From: Caballeronia turbans
Lineage (GTDB): Bacteria > Pseudomonadota > Gammaproteobacteria > Burkholderiales > Burkholderiaceae
Direction: 5' to 3'
Assembly (NCBI GenBank): GCA_001544655.2
Contig: FCOD02000005.1
Span: 186,001-250,000, forward strand
DNA: 64,000 nt
Of this stretch, positions 42,014 through 49,319 are shown piece by piece. Position 1 is the first letter of the stretch; each line of letters starts with the position of its first letter. The position numbers and the translations under genes were made by a program. Under the pieces are notes generated by a model. The model was not told the DNA's origin and searched no databases. It saw only the letters and a list, made by a program, of their open reading frames with translations.

Positions 42014-42135
42014 TGGTGCACCCCCATGCGCGAGTACACGGCCGTGGCGAGAACCGACAGAGCGGTCCAGACGAACACGAAGACGATGCCGGCGGCGTCA
42101 GCGCTCGGCGATGCGAGAGAAGCGGCGGCGATCAT
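42010..42135 (-). CDS. 41-residue single-pass membrane protein
   Basis: A short gene reading MIAAASLASPSADAAGIVFV and on through FVWTALSVLATAVYS to a stop at 42010. One membrane helix (about 15-35). Start ATG overlaps the previous stop and its own stop overlaps the next GTG, so it is part of the coupled chain. Function unknown. Confidence 0.6.
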   Translation of the reverse strand: MIAAASLASPSADAAGIVFVFVWTALSVLATAVYSRMGVHQ

Positions 42136-42236
42136 CGCGTCACCTTCTGCGGTTGGATCGGAGCACTCCAGCTTTTACGCTTGATGCCGAGCGCCACCCA
42201 GAGCGCATCGAAGTTTTCCGGAATCGTCGTGTTCAT
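42132..42236 (-). CDS. 34-residue hypothetical protein
   Basis: MNTTIPENFDALWVALGIKR followed by a basic tail. Starts two bases after the upstream stop, and its stop overlaps the next ATG. Real gene status rests on the overlaps on both sides. Confidence 0.5.
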   Translation of the reverse strand: MNTTIPENFDALWVALGIKRKSWSAPIQPQKVTR

Positions 42237-42238
42237 GC

Positions 42239-42571
42239 TCAATCTCCCACTTCCATCTCGTTTAATCCGCTCTCGAGGAACGGGGCCAAAGTCTTTTTGT
42301 TGTCGTCGATGTAGGCTCTGGTGCGATACACACCCGCCCTCACCCACGCGTCGTCGAGGACCGGAATCCCGCTCCGTCGATCCTCTGGAATCCATGCGTC
42401 AACCCAGACAAACGGCCGGGTCGTGTTCTGCACCGTCGGGCGCGCCAGCCTGTACACCCGCGTCTCCAACGCCGCCGTAAGCTGAAACGGATCCAAGGCA
42501 TACCGCTTCCCGTTGCGGCCGCGCGGCGTTCGCCAGCGCGTGTCCGTCGGTATTCGAATCAAGCAACGCAC
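42239..42571 (-). CDS. hypothetical protein (110 aa)
   Basis: GTG at 42571 with GGAGGGAGAAG just upstream. Contains RWRTPRGRNGKRYALDP and PFVWVDAWIPEDRRSG then a helix with RAYIDDNKK. Looks like a folded small protein. It overlaps the DUF1364 gene by 173 bp in another frame. Confidence 0.6.
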   Translation of the reverse strand: MRCLIRIPTDTRWRTPRGRNGKRYALDPFQLTAALETRVYRLARPTVQNTTRPFVWVDAWIPEDRRSGIPVLDDAWVRAGVYRTRAYIDDNKKTLAPFLESGLNEMEVGD

Positions 42572-42995
42572 CTTCTCCCTCCTTCAAACACATCTTTCGA
42601 GCGCGCACCGGCTCCCAGCGCGCGAGCGCATCATCGAATGCCGCACATTTCTGTTCCCACGGCGCGCCGCTGCGATCGAGCCATTCATGACAGGCCGCGC
42701 AGCCCGGCACCGTGAACCAGTGCTTCGCCTTCAGCGCGCCGGCCTTGCCGTGCTTCGATTGATTCGAATGGCAGTCGACGACAGTCGGATCAGCCCAATC
42801 TGTCCACGGGCACTTCACGTTCAGGTAGCAGGGCTCGCCACGACACGCCGCCAAATACTTCGAGCCGTCTGCCACCGTCGGCTTCTTCACGCGGCGCTTC
42901 ATCTCCGAGCGGCGCAAAGACGTCGCGCGATCGGCTGTCTTGAACGGCGAGCGCTTCATCGGCGTCTTGCTCACGAGTGGCTTCGAACGCTTCAC
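42399..42995 (-). CDS. DUF1364 phage nuclease-like protein
   Basis: 198 residues from GTG 42995 (GTGA overlap), or 186 from ATG 42959. Core: LAACRGEPCYLNVKC, VVDCHSNQSKHGKAGALKAKH and VPGCAACHEWLDRSG, the DUF1364 pattern with Cys/His zinc-binding and HNH-like residues. The last 58 or so residues run through the next gene in another frame and look non-native, so the normal stop may have been lost. Probably acts in phage recombination or host DNA cutting. Confidence 0.72.
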   Translation of the reverse strand: MKRSKPLVSKTPMKRSPFKTADRATSLRRSEMKRRVKKPTVADGSKYLAACRGEPCYLNVKCPWTDWADPTVVDCHSNQSKHGKAGALKAKHWFTVPGCAACHEWLDRSGAPWEQKCAAFDDALARWEPVRARKMCLKEGEGALLDSNTDGHALANAARPQREAVCLGSVSAYGGVGDAGVQAGAPDGAEHDPAVCLG

Positions 42996-43387
42996 TGCGC
43001 CTCCGCAATCTGTTCGCTCGCACCGCTTTCGATCTCGTCGACGATCTCGACAAGCGCTTCCTGTGCGATCACAGGGATTTCGCCAGCCAGGCCGATGATG
43101 TGGCGTGCCTGTATGACGCGCAGACCGAGCCCGCGCGCGAGCGTGTGCTCCACAGTGGCGCCGCGCGATTGCTCCCAGCCTGGCAGCAGGGCGACGCCGT
43201 CGCACGTGACGAGCTCGCGAATGTCTGCGCGCATGGCGGTCAGCCAGTCGGGATCCGGTCCGACGTCGATCTCCGCCGGGTTGACGATCTCGAAGCCCAG
43301 AGCGCGCAGGCGCGCCGCCTCGGCGTGGAACGCTGGGAAATTCAGTTCGGGCAGATTGGACATGGGGCCCGCGATGTAGAGCTTCAT
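42992..43387 (-). CDS. DUF4406 protein (nucleoside deoxyribosyltransferase-like fold)
   Basis: 131 residues: MKLYIAGPMSNLPELNFPAF, RLRALGFEIVNPAEID and DIRELVTCDGVALLPGWEQSRGA (in pieces) are typical of DUF4406. Related to enzymes that act on nucleosides or nucleotides; common in phages. Overlaps neighbours on both sides. Confidence 0.85.
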   Translation of the reverse strand: MKLYIAGPMSNLPELNFPAFHAEAARLRALGFEIVNPAEIDVGPDPDWLTAMRADIRELVTCDGVALLPGWEQSRGATVEHTLARGLGLRVIQARHIIGLAGEIPVIAQEALVEIVDEIESGASEQIAEAQ

Positions 43388-43938
43388 GCTGCGGCCCTCC
43401 CCGCGCAGATCATCGCGTTCATTGCTGATACGACGACGCGGTCAGCGCGGGGCCACCACGCGGCATTCGAGCGGTATCTCGCATCGAGCACGTCGTCGCT
43501 CTCTTCTTCCTCGGCCAGCTTCGCGGAAACAGCATCGCCGTATCGGGCGTTCTCGCCCGGACCGATCGCATAGACGAGCTGCGGATAGCTTTCGGTGATG
43601 CGCGAGACGTGTGCCCACTGGTTGCCGCGCGGATCCGTAGCGGGCCGCATCAGGTCCGACACGGTCTTGCGCGCCAGCCCCAGCGTGTCGGCAATCTCGC
43701 GCGCCGTGCGCTCGACGCCATCCGACAGCAGATTTCGCACGCGCTGCGACGTGGAGATCGGCTTGATGGCCATGTGCGTCTGCTTGTAGACGGCCGCTTC
43801 GTACGTCCGCCCCGGCAGCAGGTGCATATGTTTCTTCAGCACTGCGCCACGCTCCTTTAGTCCGCGCAGGATGCGCAGTTCCTCGTGCGTCCACAGGGTG
43901 CCCTTCACGTCGCCTTGCGCTCTCTTCTTTGCAGCCAT
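43384..43938 (-). CDS. winged-helix DNA-binding protein
   Basis: 184 residues from ATG 43938. An N-terminal SANT-like region (LWTHEELRILRGLKERGAVLKKH in pieces) and a winged HTH (STSQRVRNLLSDG, TAREIADTLGLARKTVSDLM) are seen. Likely an early phage regulator. TGATG overlap with the upstream gene. Confidence 0.65.
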   Translation of the reverse strand: MAAKKRAQGDVKGTLWTHEELRILRGLKERGAVLKKHMHLLPGRTYEAAVYKQTHMAIKPISTSQRVRNLLSDGVERTAREIADTLGLARKTVSDLMRPATDPRGNQWAHVSRITESYPQLVYAIGPGENARYGDAVSAKLAEEEESDDVLDARYRSNAAWWPRADRVVVSAMNAMICAGRAAA

Positions 43939-44474
43939 CACTTCACCTCCACGATCGTCAGTCCCCGCGCAGCCATCAGATGGCGCTTGATGCGGTATCC
44001 CTCGGTTACCCGCCCTTTCACGTCTTCAATCACCTGCTCGCCGGCGCGCTCGTACACGAAATCGGCGACGTAGCGCAGCGCCGGACGTTTCCGACCCGCG
44101 ATCACCACTGGCTCAGCCAAGACGAACGGCACTTGCAATTCGAGTTCGCTTATCTCGCCGCGCACCTGCATCTGCACCAGTTCGTGCCAGCGCTTCATCT
44201 CGCGTTTGCTGTCGAACTTGACGCCGCCGCTCTCGCACTTCTCATTGCGGTACTTGGTCGGTTTCTTCTTCGCGGCCGGAACCTTCGGCAAAGTCGCGAA
44301 CGGGTCATATCCGGATGCGATGTCGTCGAACTCGCTCGCCGGCTGGTTGCCAGTGCGGCGCATCAACTCGCGGCGGGCAAAATCTGGCCCGACGGAGCGC
44401 TCGTCGCGCACGCGCGCGGTGCCGACCTGCGTCGTTCCTTCCGGGTAATGGAGGGCTGCGGTTCGCTTGCTCAC
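43938..44474 (-). CDS. DUF1064 phage endonuclease-like protein
   Basis: 178 residues from GTG 44474. KYRNEKCESGGVKFDSKREMKRW, ISELELQVPFVLA, YVADFVYERAGEQVIEDVKG and YRIKRHLMAA follow DUF1064, whose PD-(D/E)xK-like core (Asp and EDVKG) suggests a Holliday junction resolvase or nicking nuclease used in phage recombination. Confidence 0.82.
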   Translation of the reverse strand: MSKRTAALHYPEGTTQVGTARVRDERSVGPDFARRELMRRTGNQPASEFDDIASGYDPFATLPKVPAAKKKPTKYRNEKCESGGVKFDSKREMKRWHELVQMQVRGEISELELQVPFVLAEPVVIAGRKRPALRYVADFVYERAGEQVIEDVKGRVTEGYRIKRHLMAARGLTIVEVK

Positions 44475-45442
44475 GCTGCCTCCGTGTTGCCGTTACGGTC
44501 GCGGGGGATGTCGTTGAAGTAGGCGTACAGAGCCTCGTAGCGCTCTTCGCTCTCGCGGCCAACCGCGCGAAGGAGGTCTTCCATCCATTCGCCGGGGCCA
44601 GCGAGCTTGCAGACCCGCGCCTTGAACTGCTCGAAGAACTGGAACTTCGTGCGATCGACGCCGAGCTGCTTGCCTCGCTCGATGTAGCCGCTCTCGGTCT
44701 TCCACCAATCCGCAGGAACGACTGCGCCACCGGGAGCCGCCCCGCCCGGCTGCTTCACCGGAAACAACCCGGTCCAGCCGCGCAGAACCGCCTCCTCGAC
44801 CGTGACGTCGGGCGCTTGGCCTTCAGCAGCGAGCTTCGCCATGCGCTTGATTGACACCTTGGCGGCTGCCAGCGTCCACGGCGCCTCTTTTGTCTTCGCC
44901 TCACGGTGCTCGCACCACATCGCCCAGACTTCCGCCGCGATGCCTTCAGGAAGTTCGAGATCGCGAATCTGCGAATGCAACGCAACTCGCGGCGCACGCC
45001 GCGCAGGTTTCGTTTCTCTCTCTTCTTCTCTTATCTCTTCTTCTCTCTTCTTATCTAGGCCGTTACTGGAATGTTCCTGCAACGTTTCATCATCGTTTCG
45101 CGTTTGTTTCGCCTTCTCGCGATGAGCGCGAACACGTTCAGTGCTCGAATCGGAGCGCATCTGACGCTTGTCCCAAGCGAGTGGCTGCCAGTTGTCGTCG
45201 ATCAGGCCAGCGGCCACGAGGCGACGCTTCACTTCCCCGATGACGGCGTGGTCGATCCACAGGCGCTGCGCGACAATGCGCGTCAGCAACTCCGGGGCGC
45301 ACGCGTTATCGAGCGTGCCTTCGCCCTTCAAAGCCAGCACGCCGATGAAGTGGCGCTGGTCCTCGAATGCGAGCGTGATCATCTTCGGATCGTTCAGGAA
45401 GTCCGTGTACATGCGGAACCAAGGCATGTTCTTCGTATTCAC
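44471..45442 (-). CDS. phage replication protein (lambda O / DnaT-like)
   Basis: 323 residues from GTG 45442. N-terminal winged-helix-like domain (MPWFRMYTDFLNDPKMITLAF, EVKRRLVAAGLIDDNW), a highly charged linker (DKKREEEIREEERETK), and a C-terminal helical domain (GYIERGKQLGV, LAGPGEWMEDLLRAV). This layout is typical of DUF1376/replication O-like proteins that load the host helicase. No phage helicase was seen, so host DnaB would be used. Confidence 0.75.
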   Translation of the reverse strand: MNTKNMPWFRMYTDFLNDPKMITLAFEDQRHFIGVLALKGEGTLDNACAPELLTRIVAQRLWIDHAVIGEVKRRLVAAGLIDDNWQPLAWDKRQMRSDSSTERVRAHREKAKQTRNDDETLQEHSSNGLDKKREEEIREEERETKPARRAPRVALHSQIRDLELPEGIAAEVWAMWCEHREAKTKEAPWTLAAAKVSIKRMAKLAAEGQAPDVTVEEAVLRGWTGLFPVKQPGGAAPGGAVVPADWWKTESGYIERGKQLGVDRTKFQFFEQFKARVCKLAGPGEWMEDLLRAVGRESEERYEALYAYFNDIPRDRNGNTEAA

Positions 45443-46128
45443 GCCGTCACCTCTGCGCCGTATTTGCGCTGCAGATAGACCTGACCACGGCCAGTAACGA
45501 CAGTCCTGAAAGTCGGGTGCGGTTCCTTCGCTTCATCAATCCAGACGCTCTCGATCACGCGGAACAGTCCACGGTCCTTGTAGATCTGGTACGGCAGGTT
45601 GTCGGCCATCAGGATGTGATCGGCACGCAAGCGAGCGTAGAAGCGATTCCGGCCGATGCCCAGAATGGCAGCCATCTGGCTCATCGTGATCGTGTCGGAC
45701 GTGTTGCGAACAGCCTTCGCGAATTCCACCGCGGGCGCTTGCTCGGCAACGGTCGCCTCAAGCTGGATCACGCGCTCCGTGTACTGCAACAGCGCGCCAC
45801 GCAGAAACGCAGGGTCGCTCAGATCCATCACCGGCTGCGCGGGTCGCGATTCGAGTTCTTGCCAGCGGTCGATGATCCGCGCACGCATCGCGACGCTGTA
45901 TCCAGAGACGAGAATCAGCGTTTCGCGCCTCGGAAGGCGGAAGATCGGGTACCGCTGCCCGTTCTGCTCGTTGAGAGCGGTGTCCTCAAATTTGAGGACA
46001 CCGCCTACGCCGTGCAGATCGACCAGCATGAGGCGAGCATCGCGCATCACGTTGTCGTGACGCTTGCCCGTCAGGTCAGCGATTTCGCGGCTCGACATCG
46101 TCGGCGCGGTCAGAGCAATTGCGTTCAT
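45439..46128 (-). CDS. Rha-family antirepressor with KilAC-like C-terminus
   Basis: 229 residues from ATG 46128 (GAGG upstream). N-terminal Rha domain: MSSREIADLTGKRHDNVMRDAR, YPIFRLPRRETLILVSGYSVAMRARIIDRW (in pieces). C-terminal KilAC-type domain: TMSQMAAILGIGRNRFYARLRAD and HPTFRTVVTGRGQVYL. Such proteins oppose phage repressors or control lytic genes. Confidence 0.87.
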   Translation of the reverse strand: MNAIALTAPTMSSREIADLTGKRHDNVMRDARLMLVDLHGVGGVLKFEDTALNEQNGQRYPIFRLPRRETLILVSGYSVAMRARIIDRWQELESRPAQPVMDLSDPAFLRGALLQYTERVIQLEATVAEQAPAVEFAKAVRNTSDTITMSQMAAILGIGRNRFYARLRADHILMADNLPYQIYKDRGLFRVIESVWIDEAKEPHPTFRTVVTGRGQVYLQRKYGAEVTA

Positions 46129-46136
46129 GGATGACC

Positions 46137-46325
46137 TCACAGGTCGTTGTCGTGGCCGCACGGCAGCGAGCCGTCGGACGATTGGCGGGCGCCGCAGCCG
46201 ATGCAGATCTTCGGCGTAGCATTCGCCGTGGTCGATTGATCGGTCGTCATGGGACCGATGAAGAAGCGGCCCATGTGAAGAAGATCCGCGCCACCGAGCG
46301 AGGGCTGAAGGTCGCGAGCGCTCAT
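46137..46325 (-). CDS. 62-residue zinc-finger-like protein
   Basis: MSARDLQPSLGGADLLHMGR and on to CIGCGARQSSDGSLPCGH: CxxC and CxH give a possible small zinc site near the end. ATGA overlap with the upstream gene. Function unknown. Confidence 0.55.
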   Translation of the reverse strand: MSARDLQPSLGGADLLHMGRFFIGPMTTDQSTTANATPKICIGCGARQSSDGSLPCGHDNDL

Positions 46326-46543
46326 GCCTTCACCTTCGAAGCCCTGACCGCCTTCGAGCAGTCGGCGTTGAAGGTGGCGAATTCGCGCGAAAGCCCGACG
46401 CGAACCGCTGCGAGTTCGCCCGGAAAGCGCTCGCCGCGCGCCGCAACGGCACACAGCGCGTCGCGGATCTGCTTCTGCTGCGCAGCCGGAAGTTCCGGCG
46501 GCAGCTCCGGCACGAAGAGAACCGGATTTGAGTTGTTTTGCAT
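46322..46543 (-). CDS. hypothetical protein (73 aa)
   Basis: MQNNSNPVLFVPELPPELPA, then a helical region (QIRDALCAVAARGERFPGEL). Starts after a GGGAG-type site. Not recognised. The 137-bp gap 46544-46680 upstream holds no gene seen. Confidence 0.55.
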   Translation of the reverse strand: MQNNSNPVLFVPELPPELPAAQQKQIRDALCAVAARGERFPGELAAVRVGLSREFATFNADCSKAVRASKVKA

Positions 46544-46680
46544 GGGATCTCCCGCCGGTAGGCCGGTCAGTAGTACTAAATCGGAACAGAAGAAGCCTGG
46601 CGATCAAGCTGCTTGTGTATCGACTCATCCATGCAGGTGTCGGCCTCGTAACCGACTTGCTCCGTCAGTTGTCTGACGTT

Positions 46681-46875
46681 TTATTCCCCGCGCCGCCCAA
46701 TGTGGGCCACTTCAAACGCGGCAACTTCTGGGTGCAGCGGTCCGTATGCAGAGCGCAGGACGTGATACCCGAGGTATTTCTGAGTTGAAACGCCCAGACT
46801 CGCCGCCAAAGCAGCCAACTCCCCAGCTTCAGGAATCGGAAGTTCAACGAGGAAGCTGGTTTTCCCTTCCTTCAT
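46681..46875 (-). CDS. hypothetical protein (64 aa)
   Basis: MKEGKTSFLVELPIPEAGEL, then a helix and LGYHVLRSAYGPLHPEV. Ribbon-helix-helix-like spacing of a strand and two helices is possible. ATGA overlap with the gene upstream. Confidence 0.55.
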   Translation of the reverse strand: MKEGKTSFLVELPIPEAGELAALAASLGVSTQKYLGYHVLRSAYGPLHPEVAAFEVAHIGRRGE

Positions 46876-47096
46876 GCGCTTACTGCGCTCCCAACTTGGG
46901 ACGGCGCGACACTGACACCCAACAGGTTCGCTGGCAAAGTGCCAACCGTGCCAAACAAAAACAGCTTGGCGATGCGGGCAAGTGCAGCGGAATCGCTGTC
47001 GATGCCGTAGAGAGCCTTGAATGCTTGCATTCCCTCGTAGACGGGGTCTTCGAGGCGGGTCTTTACTTCGTTGCGAAACTCGGCACGGCGTGACAT
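46872..47096 (-). CDS. hypothetical protein (74 aa)
   Basis: MSRRAEFRNEVKTRLEDPVY, EGMQAFKALYGIDSDSAALARIAKLFLFG: a basic strand and two helices, a possible small DNA-binding fold. AGGGAGG lies upstream. Second gene of the leftward early operon after the Cro-like gene. Confidence 0.6.
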   Translation of the reverse strand: MSRRAEFRNEVKTRLEDPVYEGMQAFKALYGIDSDSAALARIAKLFLFGTVGTLPANLLGVSVAPSQVGSAVSA

Positions 47097-47172
47097 GGAA
47101 CCTCCCTTATGAAAAAGAACAACGATGAACGGAAATGGGAATACGGAAAGAAGTCCACTTCAAAACGAAAAG

Positions 47173-47418
47173 TCAGACAGTGATTTCGCCGGCCTTGCGG
47201 ATGAATCCCCAATCGACCTCGGCACACAGCTGCTCTGCGAGAACCTTGCGGCCAGTTACCCGCTCAATCTCGACGCACTTGTTCGGAGGAACGGGCCGCT
47301 CGCCTGTACACCACTGCTGAACAGTGGGAGGCTTAACGCCGACCGCACGAGCGAGCGCAGACTTGCTCCCGACGATGGAGCAAGCGAGAAGGACGGAGTT
47401 TTTAACGGATTCGTTCAT
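47173..47418 (-). CDS. Cro/YdaS-like repressor
   Basis: 81 residues from ATG 47418. VGSKSALARAVGVKPPTVQQWCTGERPVPPNKCVEIERVTG (in pieces) is the YdaS/Cro HTH with the PNKC..IE motif. Divergent from the CI-type gene. Its promoter's predicted start is at or one base before the ATG, so the mRNA would be leaderless. It opens the leftward early operon. Confidence 0.85.
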   Translation of the reverse strand: MNESVKNSVLLACSIVGSKSALARAVGVKPPTVQQWCTGERPVPPNKCVEIERVTGRKVLAEQLCAEVDWGFIRKAGEITV

Positions 47419-47425
47419 AAAGGAC

Positions 47426-47454
47426 ATTCTAGGCAAAGCCTAAACGGCGGTCAA
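47426..47454 (-). promoter_or_regulatory. leftward early promoter (cro promoter)
   Basis: On the minus strand TTGACC, 17-bp spacer, TAGAAT. The -10 overlaps operator 1 and the -35 overlaps operator 2. Predicted start is 7-8 bases after the -10, at the Cro-like ATG (47418). Confidence 0.78.
47430..47442. promoter_or_regulatory. operator 1
   Basis: TAGGCAAAGCCTA, a perfect palindrome with a 3-bp centre. It is the reverse complement of the operator at 49330-49342. Confidence 0.75.
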
Positions 47455-47465
47455 GGCATTGCCGA
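47453..47465. promoter_or_regulatory. operator 2
   Basis: AAGGCATTGCCGA matches TAGGCNNNGCCTA in 11 of 13 positions including the core. It is 23 bp from operator 1 and overlaps the -35 hexamers of both divergent promoters. Confidence 0.68.
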
Positions 47466-47487
47466 AAATAATAGCACTGGGTATACA
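47459..47487 (+). promoter_or_regulatory. repressor maintenance promoter
   Basis: TTGCCG, 17-bp spacer, TATACA. The expected start falls at about 47494, the first base of the repressor ATG; the mRNA would be leaderless, as lambda cI from PRM is. No ribosome site precedes the ATG. Confidence 0.65.
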
Positions 47488-47500
47488 CAGGCAATGCCTA
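47488..47500. promoter_or_regulatory. operator 3
   Basis: CAGGCAATGCCTA, 12 of 13 match to TAGGCNNNGCCTA. It covers the repressor's transcription start and ATG, fitting negative autoregulation. Confidence 0.68.
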
Positions 47501-48402
47501 AACAACCCAAGCACATCGGCGACCGTCTGCGAGATGAAATGTCTCGCCGGAACCTATCTCACGCCCAAGTGGCAGATCTTTTCGGCGTCAAGGCGCCGTC
47601 CGTATACGATTGGGTCAATTTCGGCCGCATCGCCAAAAAACACATCCCGAAGTTGATCGAGGAGTTCGGTCACACGGCCGACTGGTGGATAACCGGCGAA
47701 GAGGCGGCAGTTTCCCCCTCTTTTCTGTCAATGGGAGCCGAGGGCCTCGCTGATAGGATCAAAACTGTCATCGACGAGGCCGGCGGCAACATCTCGAAGG
47801 TTGCCGCAGCCGCCAACACGACGGATGAGGTCGTAGCCGGCTGGCTTTCCGGGAAAACCACGCAGATCGGCGTTGACCATGCGGTCGCACTACAAGAGAC
47901 TTTCGGGGTCAATTCCGTATGGTTGATGCTCGGAAAGGGGTCTCGCACGACCACGGTACGCTACAACGACCCGTATGAGCCCATCCCAATTACAAAGTGG
48001 AGAGCAATCCCAGTGGTAGGCAGGGCGCAACTTGGAGACAACGGGAACTGGGCGGACATGGAGTATCCAGTCGGCCACGGCGACGGTTATATCGACTTCC
48101 CGACCAAAGACCCGGACGCTTATGCGCTGAAGTGCGAGGGAGACTCGATGCGACCGCGGATAAAGGATGGAGAATTTGTAGTTATTGAGCCGAACCAGGA
48201 GATCCAGCCAGGCGACGAAGTGTTGGTCAAGTCCAAAGATGGACGGGTGATGGTGAAGGAATTCATGTACAAGCGCACGGGACGCACGCACCTGATTTCA
48301 GCAAACGACGCCCACAAGCCGATCATCTTGCCCGACGGCGAAATCGAAAAGATGCATTTCGTCCGCGCAATCTGCCGGCCGTCGAGCTGGCGGCCGGAGT
48401 AG
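47494..48402 (+). CDS. CI-type repressor with two HTH domains and S24 peptidase
   Basis: 302 residues. HTH 1 at about 8-68 (LSHAQVADLFGVKAPSVYDW) and HTH 2 at about 83-148 (NISKVAAAANTTDEVVAGWL), each ending in a DWW/VWL-G tail. The C-terminal LexA/S24 domain has Ser218 in EGDSMRP and Lys255 in RVMVKEF, with a likely self-cleavage hinge near 174-181 (PVVGRAQLG). So it should be RecA-inducible. ATG at 47494 is chosen from HTH start and promoter; the frame is open upstream through the Cro gene but is not credible there. Confidence 0.88.
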   Translation: MPKQPKHIGDRLRDEMSRRNLSHAQVADLFGVKAPSVYDWVNFGRIAKKHIPKLIEEFGHTADWWITGEEAAVSPSFLSMGAEGLADRIKTVIDEAGGNISKVAAAANTTDEVVAGWLSGKTTQIGVDHAVALQETFGVNSVWLMLGKGSRTTTVRYNDPYEPIPITKWRAIPVVGRAQLGDNGNWADMEYPVGHGDGYIDFPTKDPDAYALKCEGDSMRPRIKDGEFVVIEPNQEIQPGDEVLVKSKDGRVMVKEFMYKRTGRTHLISANDAHKPIILPDGEIEKMHFVRAICRPSSWRPE

Positions 48403-48507
48403 CGCACGCTGAGAGCGAATCTCCATACAACAAAGCCGCGCCGCGGCTCCACGGGGTGAGCAACCGGTAAGCTCCTGTGAACGACTGGCTCGACAGGGAG
48501 ACAAGCA

Positions 48508-48723
48508 ATGACCGACGACGAGGTCCCGTTCACAAAAGTTCAAATGCTTGCGGCGATCCAGGCCTATCAGAGGGCGTTCATCGACATGAGTGTTTCAGCC
48601 ACAGCAATGTCGCAGTTCGCGAGCCGACAACCTATGGACCTAGTTGCGCTGCAATTCCTCGGCGACGTGCTGGATTCCCTAGACAGAGGTAACCGCGAAG
48701 TCAAAAAGGCGCTCGACACTTGA
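48508..48723 (+). CDS. hypothetical protein (71 aa) in the repressor operon
   Basis: MTDDEVPFTKVQMLAAIQAY followed by helices (MDLVALQFLGDVLDSLDR). GGGAG lies upstream. Same strand as the repressor, 105 bp after it, then a terminator. Being expressed in the lysogen it could be an exclusion or fitness gene; speculative. Confidence 0.6.
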   Translation: MTDDEVPFTKVQMLAAIQAYQRAFIDMSVSATAMSQFASRQPMDLVALQFLGDVLDSLDRGNREVKKALDT

Positions 48724-48726
48724 GCA

Positions 48727-48749
48727 ACCCGCTTCGGCGGGTTTTTTGT
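48727..48749 (+). terminator. terminator of the repressor operon
   Basis: CCCGC, TTCG loop, GCGGG, then six T and G. Confidence 0.8.
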
Positions 48750-48759
48750 TGTGCGCGTG

Positions 48760-48957
48760 CTACCGCTGAGAAAAACCCTCTCGCCAAAGCGTCGCGCCCA
48801 CTGTCATCAGCAGCTGTGCGTCACCAGGCTCTAAGCGATCCCATGCCAGAGCAAGCCAGCGCGCCAGCCCCGTGCAGGCGTCGTCGAGCGTAATGTAATC
48901 ACGCCCCTCAGCGTTGAACTGCTCGAAAGTCGCAATCACGTCTTCTTCTGTCGCCAT
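48760..48957 (-). CDS. small protein, tandem paralogue A
   Basis: 65 residues from ATG 48957. EEDVIATFEQFNAEGRDYITLDDACTG (in pieces) and LLMTVGATLWREGFSQR. Clearly a duplicate of the next gene. Helical; slight EF-hand look but without the calcium-loop acidic pattern. AAGGGG upstream. Function unknown. Confidence 0.65.
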   Translation of the reverse strand: MATEEDVIATFEQFNAEGRDYITLDDACTGLARWLALAWDRLEPGDAQLLMTVGATLWREGFSQR

Positions 48958-49035
48958 GCCGATCCCCTTGTGGACCGACCACTCTACGCTATCCGGACCT
49001 CGACGCGTCGCCTGAATTCGAGCACGGCGCGCCAA

Positions 49036-49242
49036 TTACCGCCGCGGCCGCCGCTGAGCGAACCCTTCCCGCCATAACACCGCCCCGATAGCGGTGAGCA
49101 ACTGGACATCCTCGTCCTCTAGTCTCGGCCACGCGCCCGCCAGCCAACCGGCCATGCCGGCGCAGGCGTCGTCCAGCGGAATGTCCGCCCTTCCCTCCAA
49201 GTTCAGCTTCTCAAAAATGCCTACGACGTCCTCGGGTGTCAT
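49036..49242 (-). CDS. small protein, tandem paralogue B
   Basis: 68 residues from ATG 49242 with AGGAGG upstream. PEDVVGIFEKLNLEGRADI, PLDDACAGMAGWLAGAWPRL and AVLWREGFAQR align with paralogue A along the full length. Ends in a basic RRPRR tail. Transcribed leftward, toward the repressor operon terminator. Confidence 0.65.
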   Translation of the reverse strand: MTPEDVVGIFEKLNLEGRADIPLDDACAGMAGWLAGAWPRLEDEDVQLLTAIGAVLWREGFAQRRPRR

Positions 49243-49306
49243 GGCTGCACCTCCTGTCCCCATTCTGAAGTGTAGCGAGCCCCTCAAGAAATATCCGAAA
49301 ATAATT

Positions 49307-49319
49307 TAGGCTTTGCCTT
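49307..49319. promoter_or_regulatory. distal operator A
   Basis: TAGGCTTTGCCTT, 12 of 13 match to the switch operator. It overlaps the -35 of the rightward promoter and is 23 bp from operator B, the same spacing as operators 1 and 2. Confidence 0.72.

Noticed and set aside
47125-47493. N-terminal extension of the repressor reading frame
   Set aside because: It runs antisense through the Cro-like gene, passes both promoters and three operators, and has no HTH content.
48760-49242. EF-hand calcium-binding proteins
   Set aside because: The helix-loop-helix look is there but the loop lacks the Asp/Glu ligand pattern.
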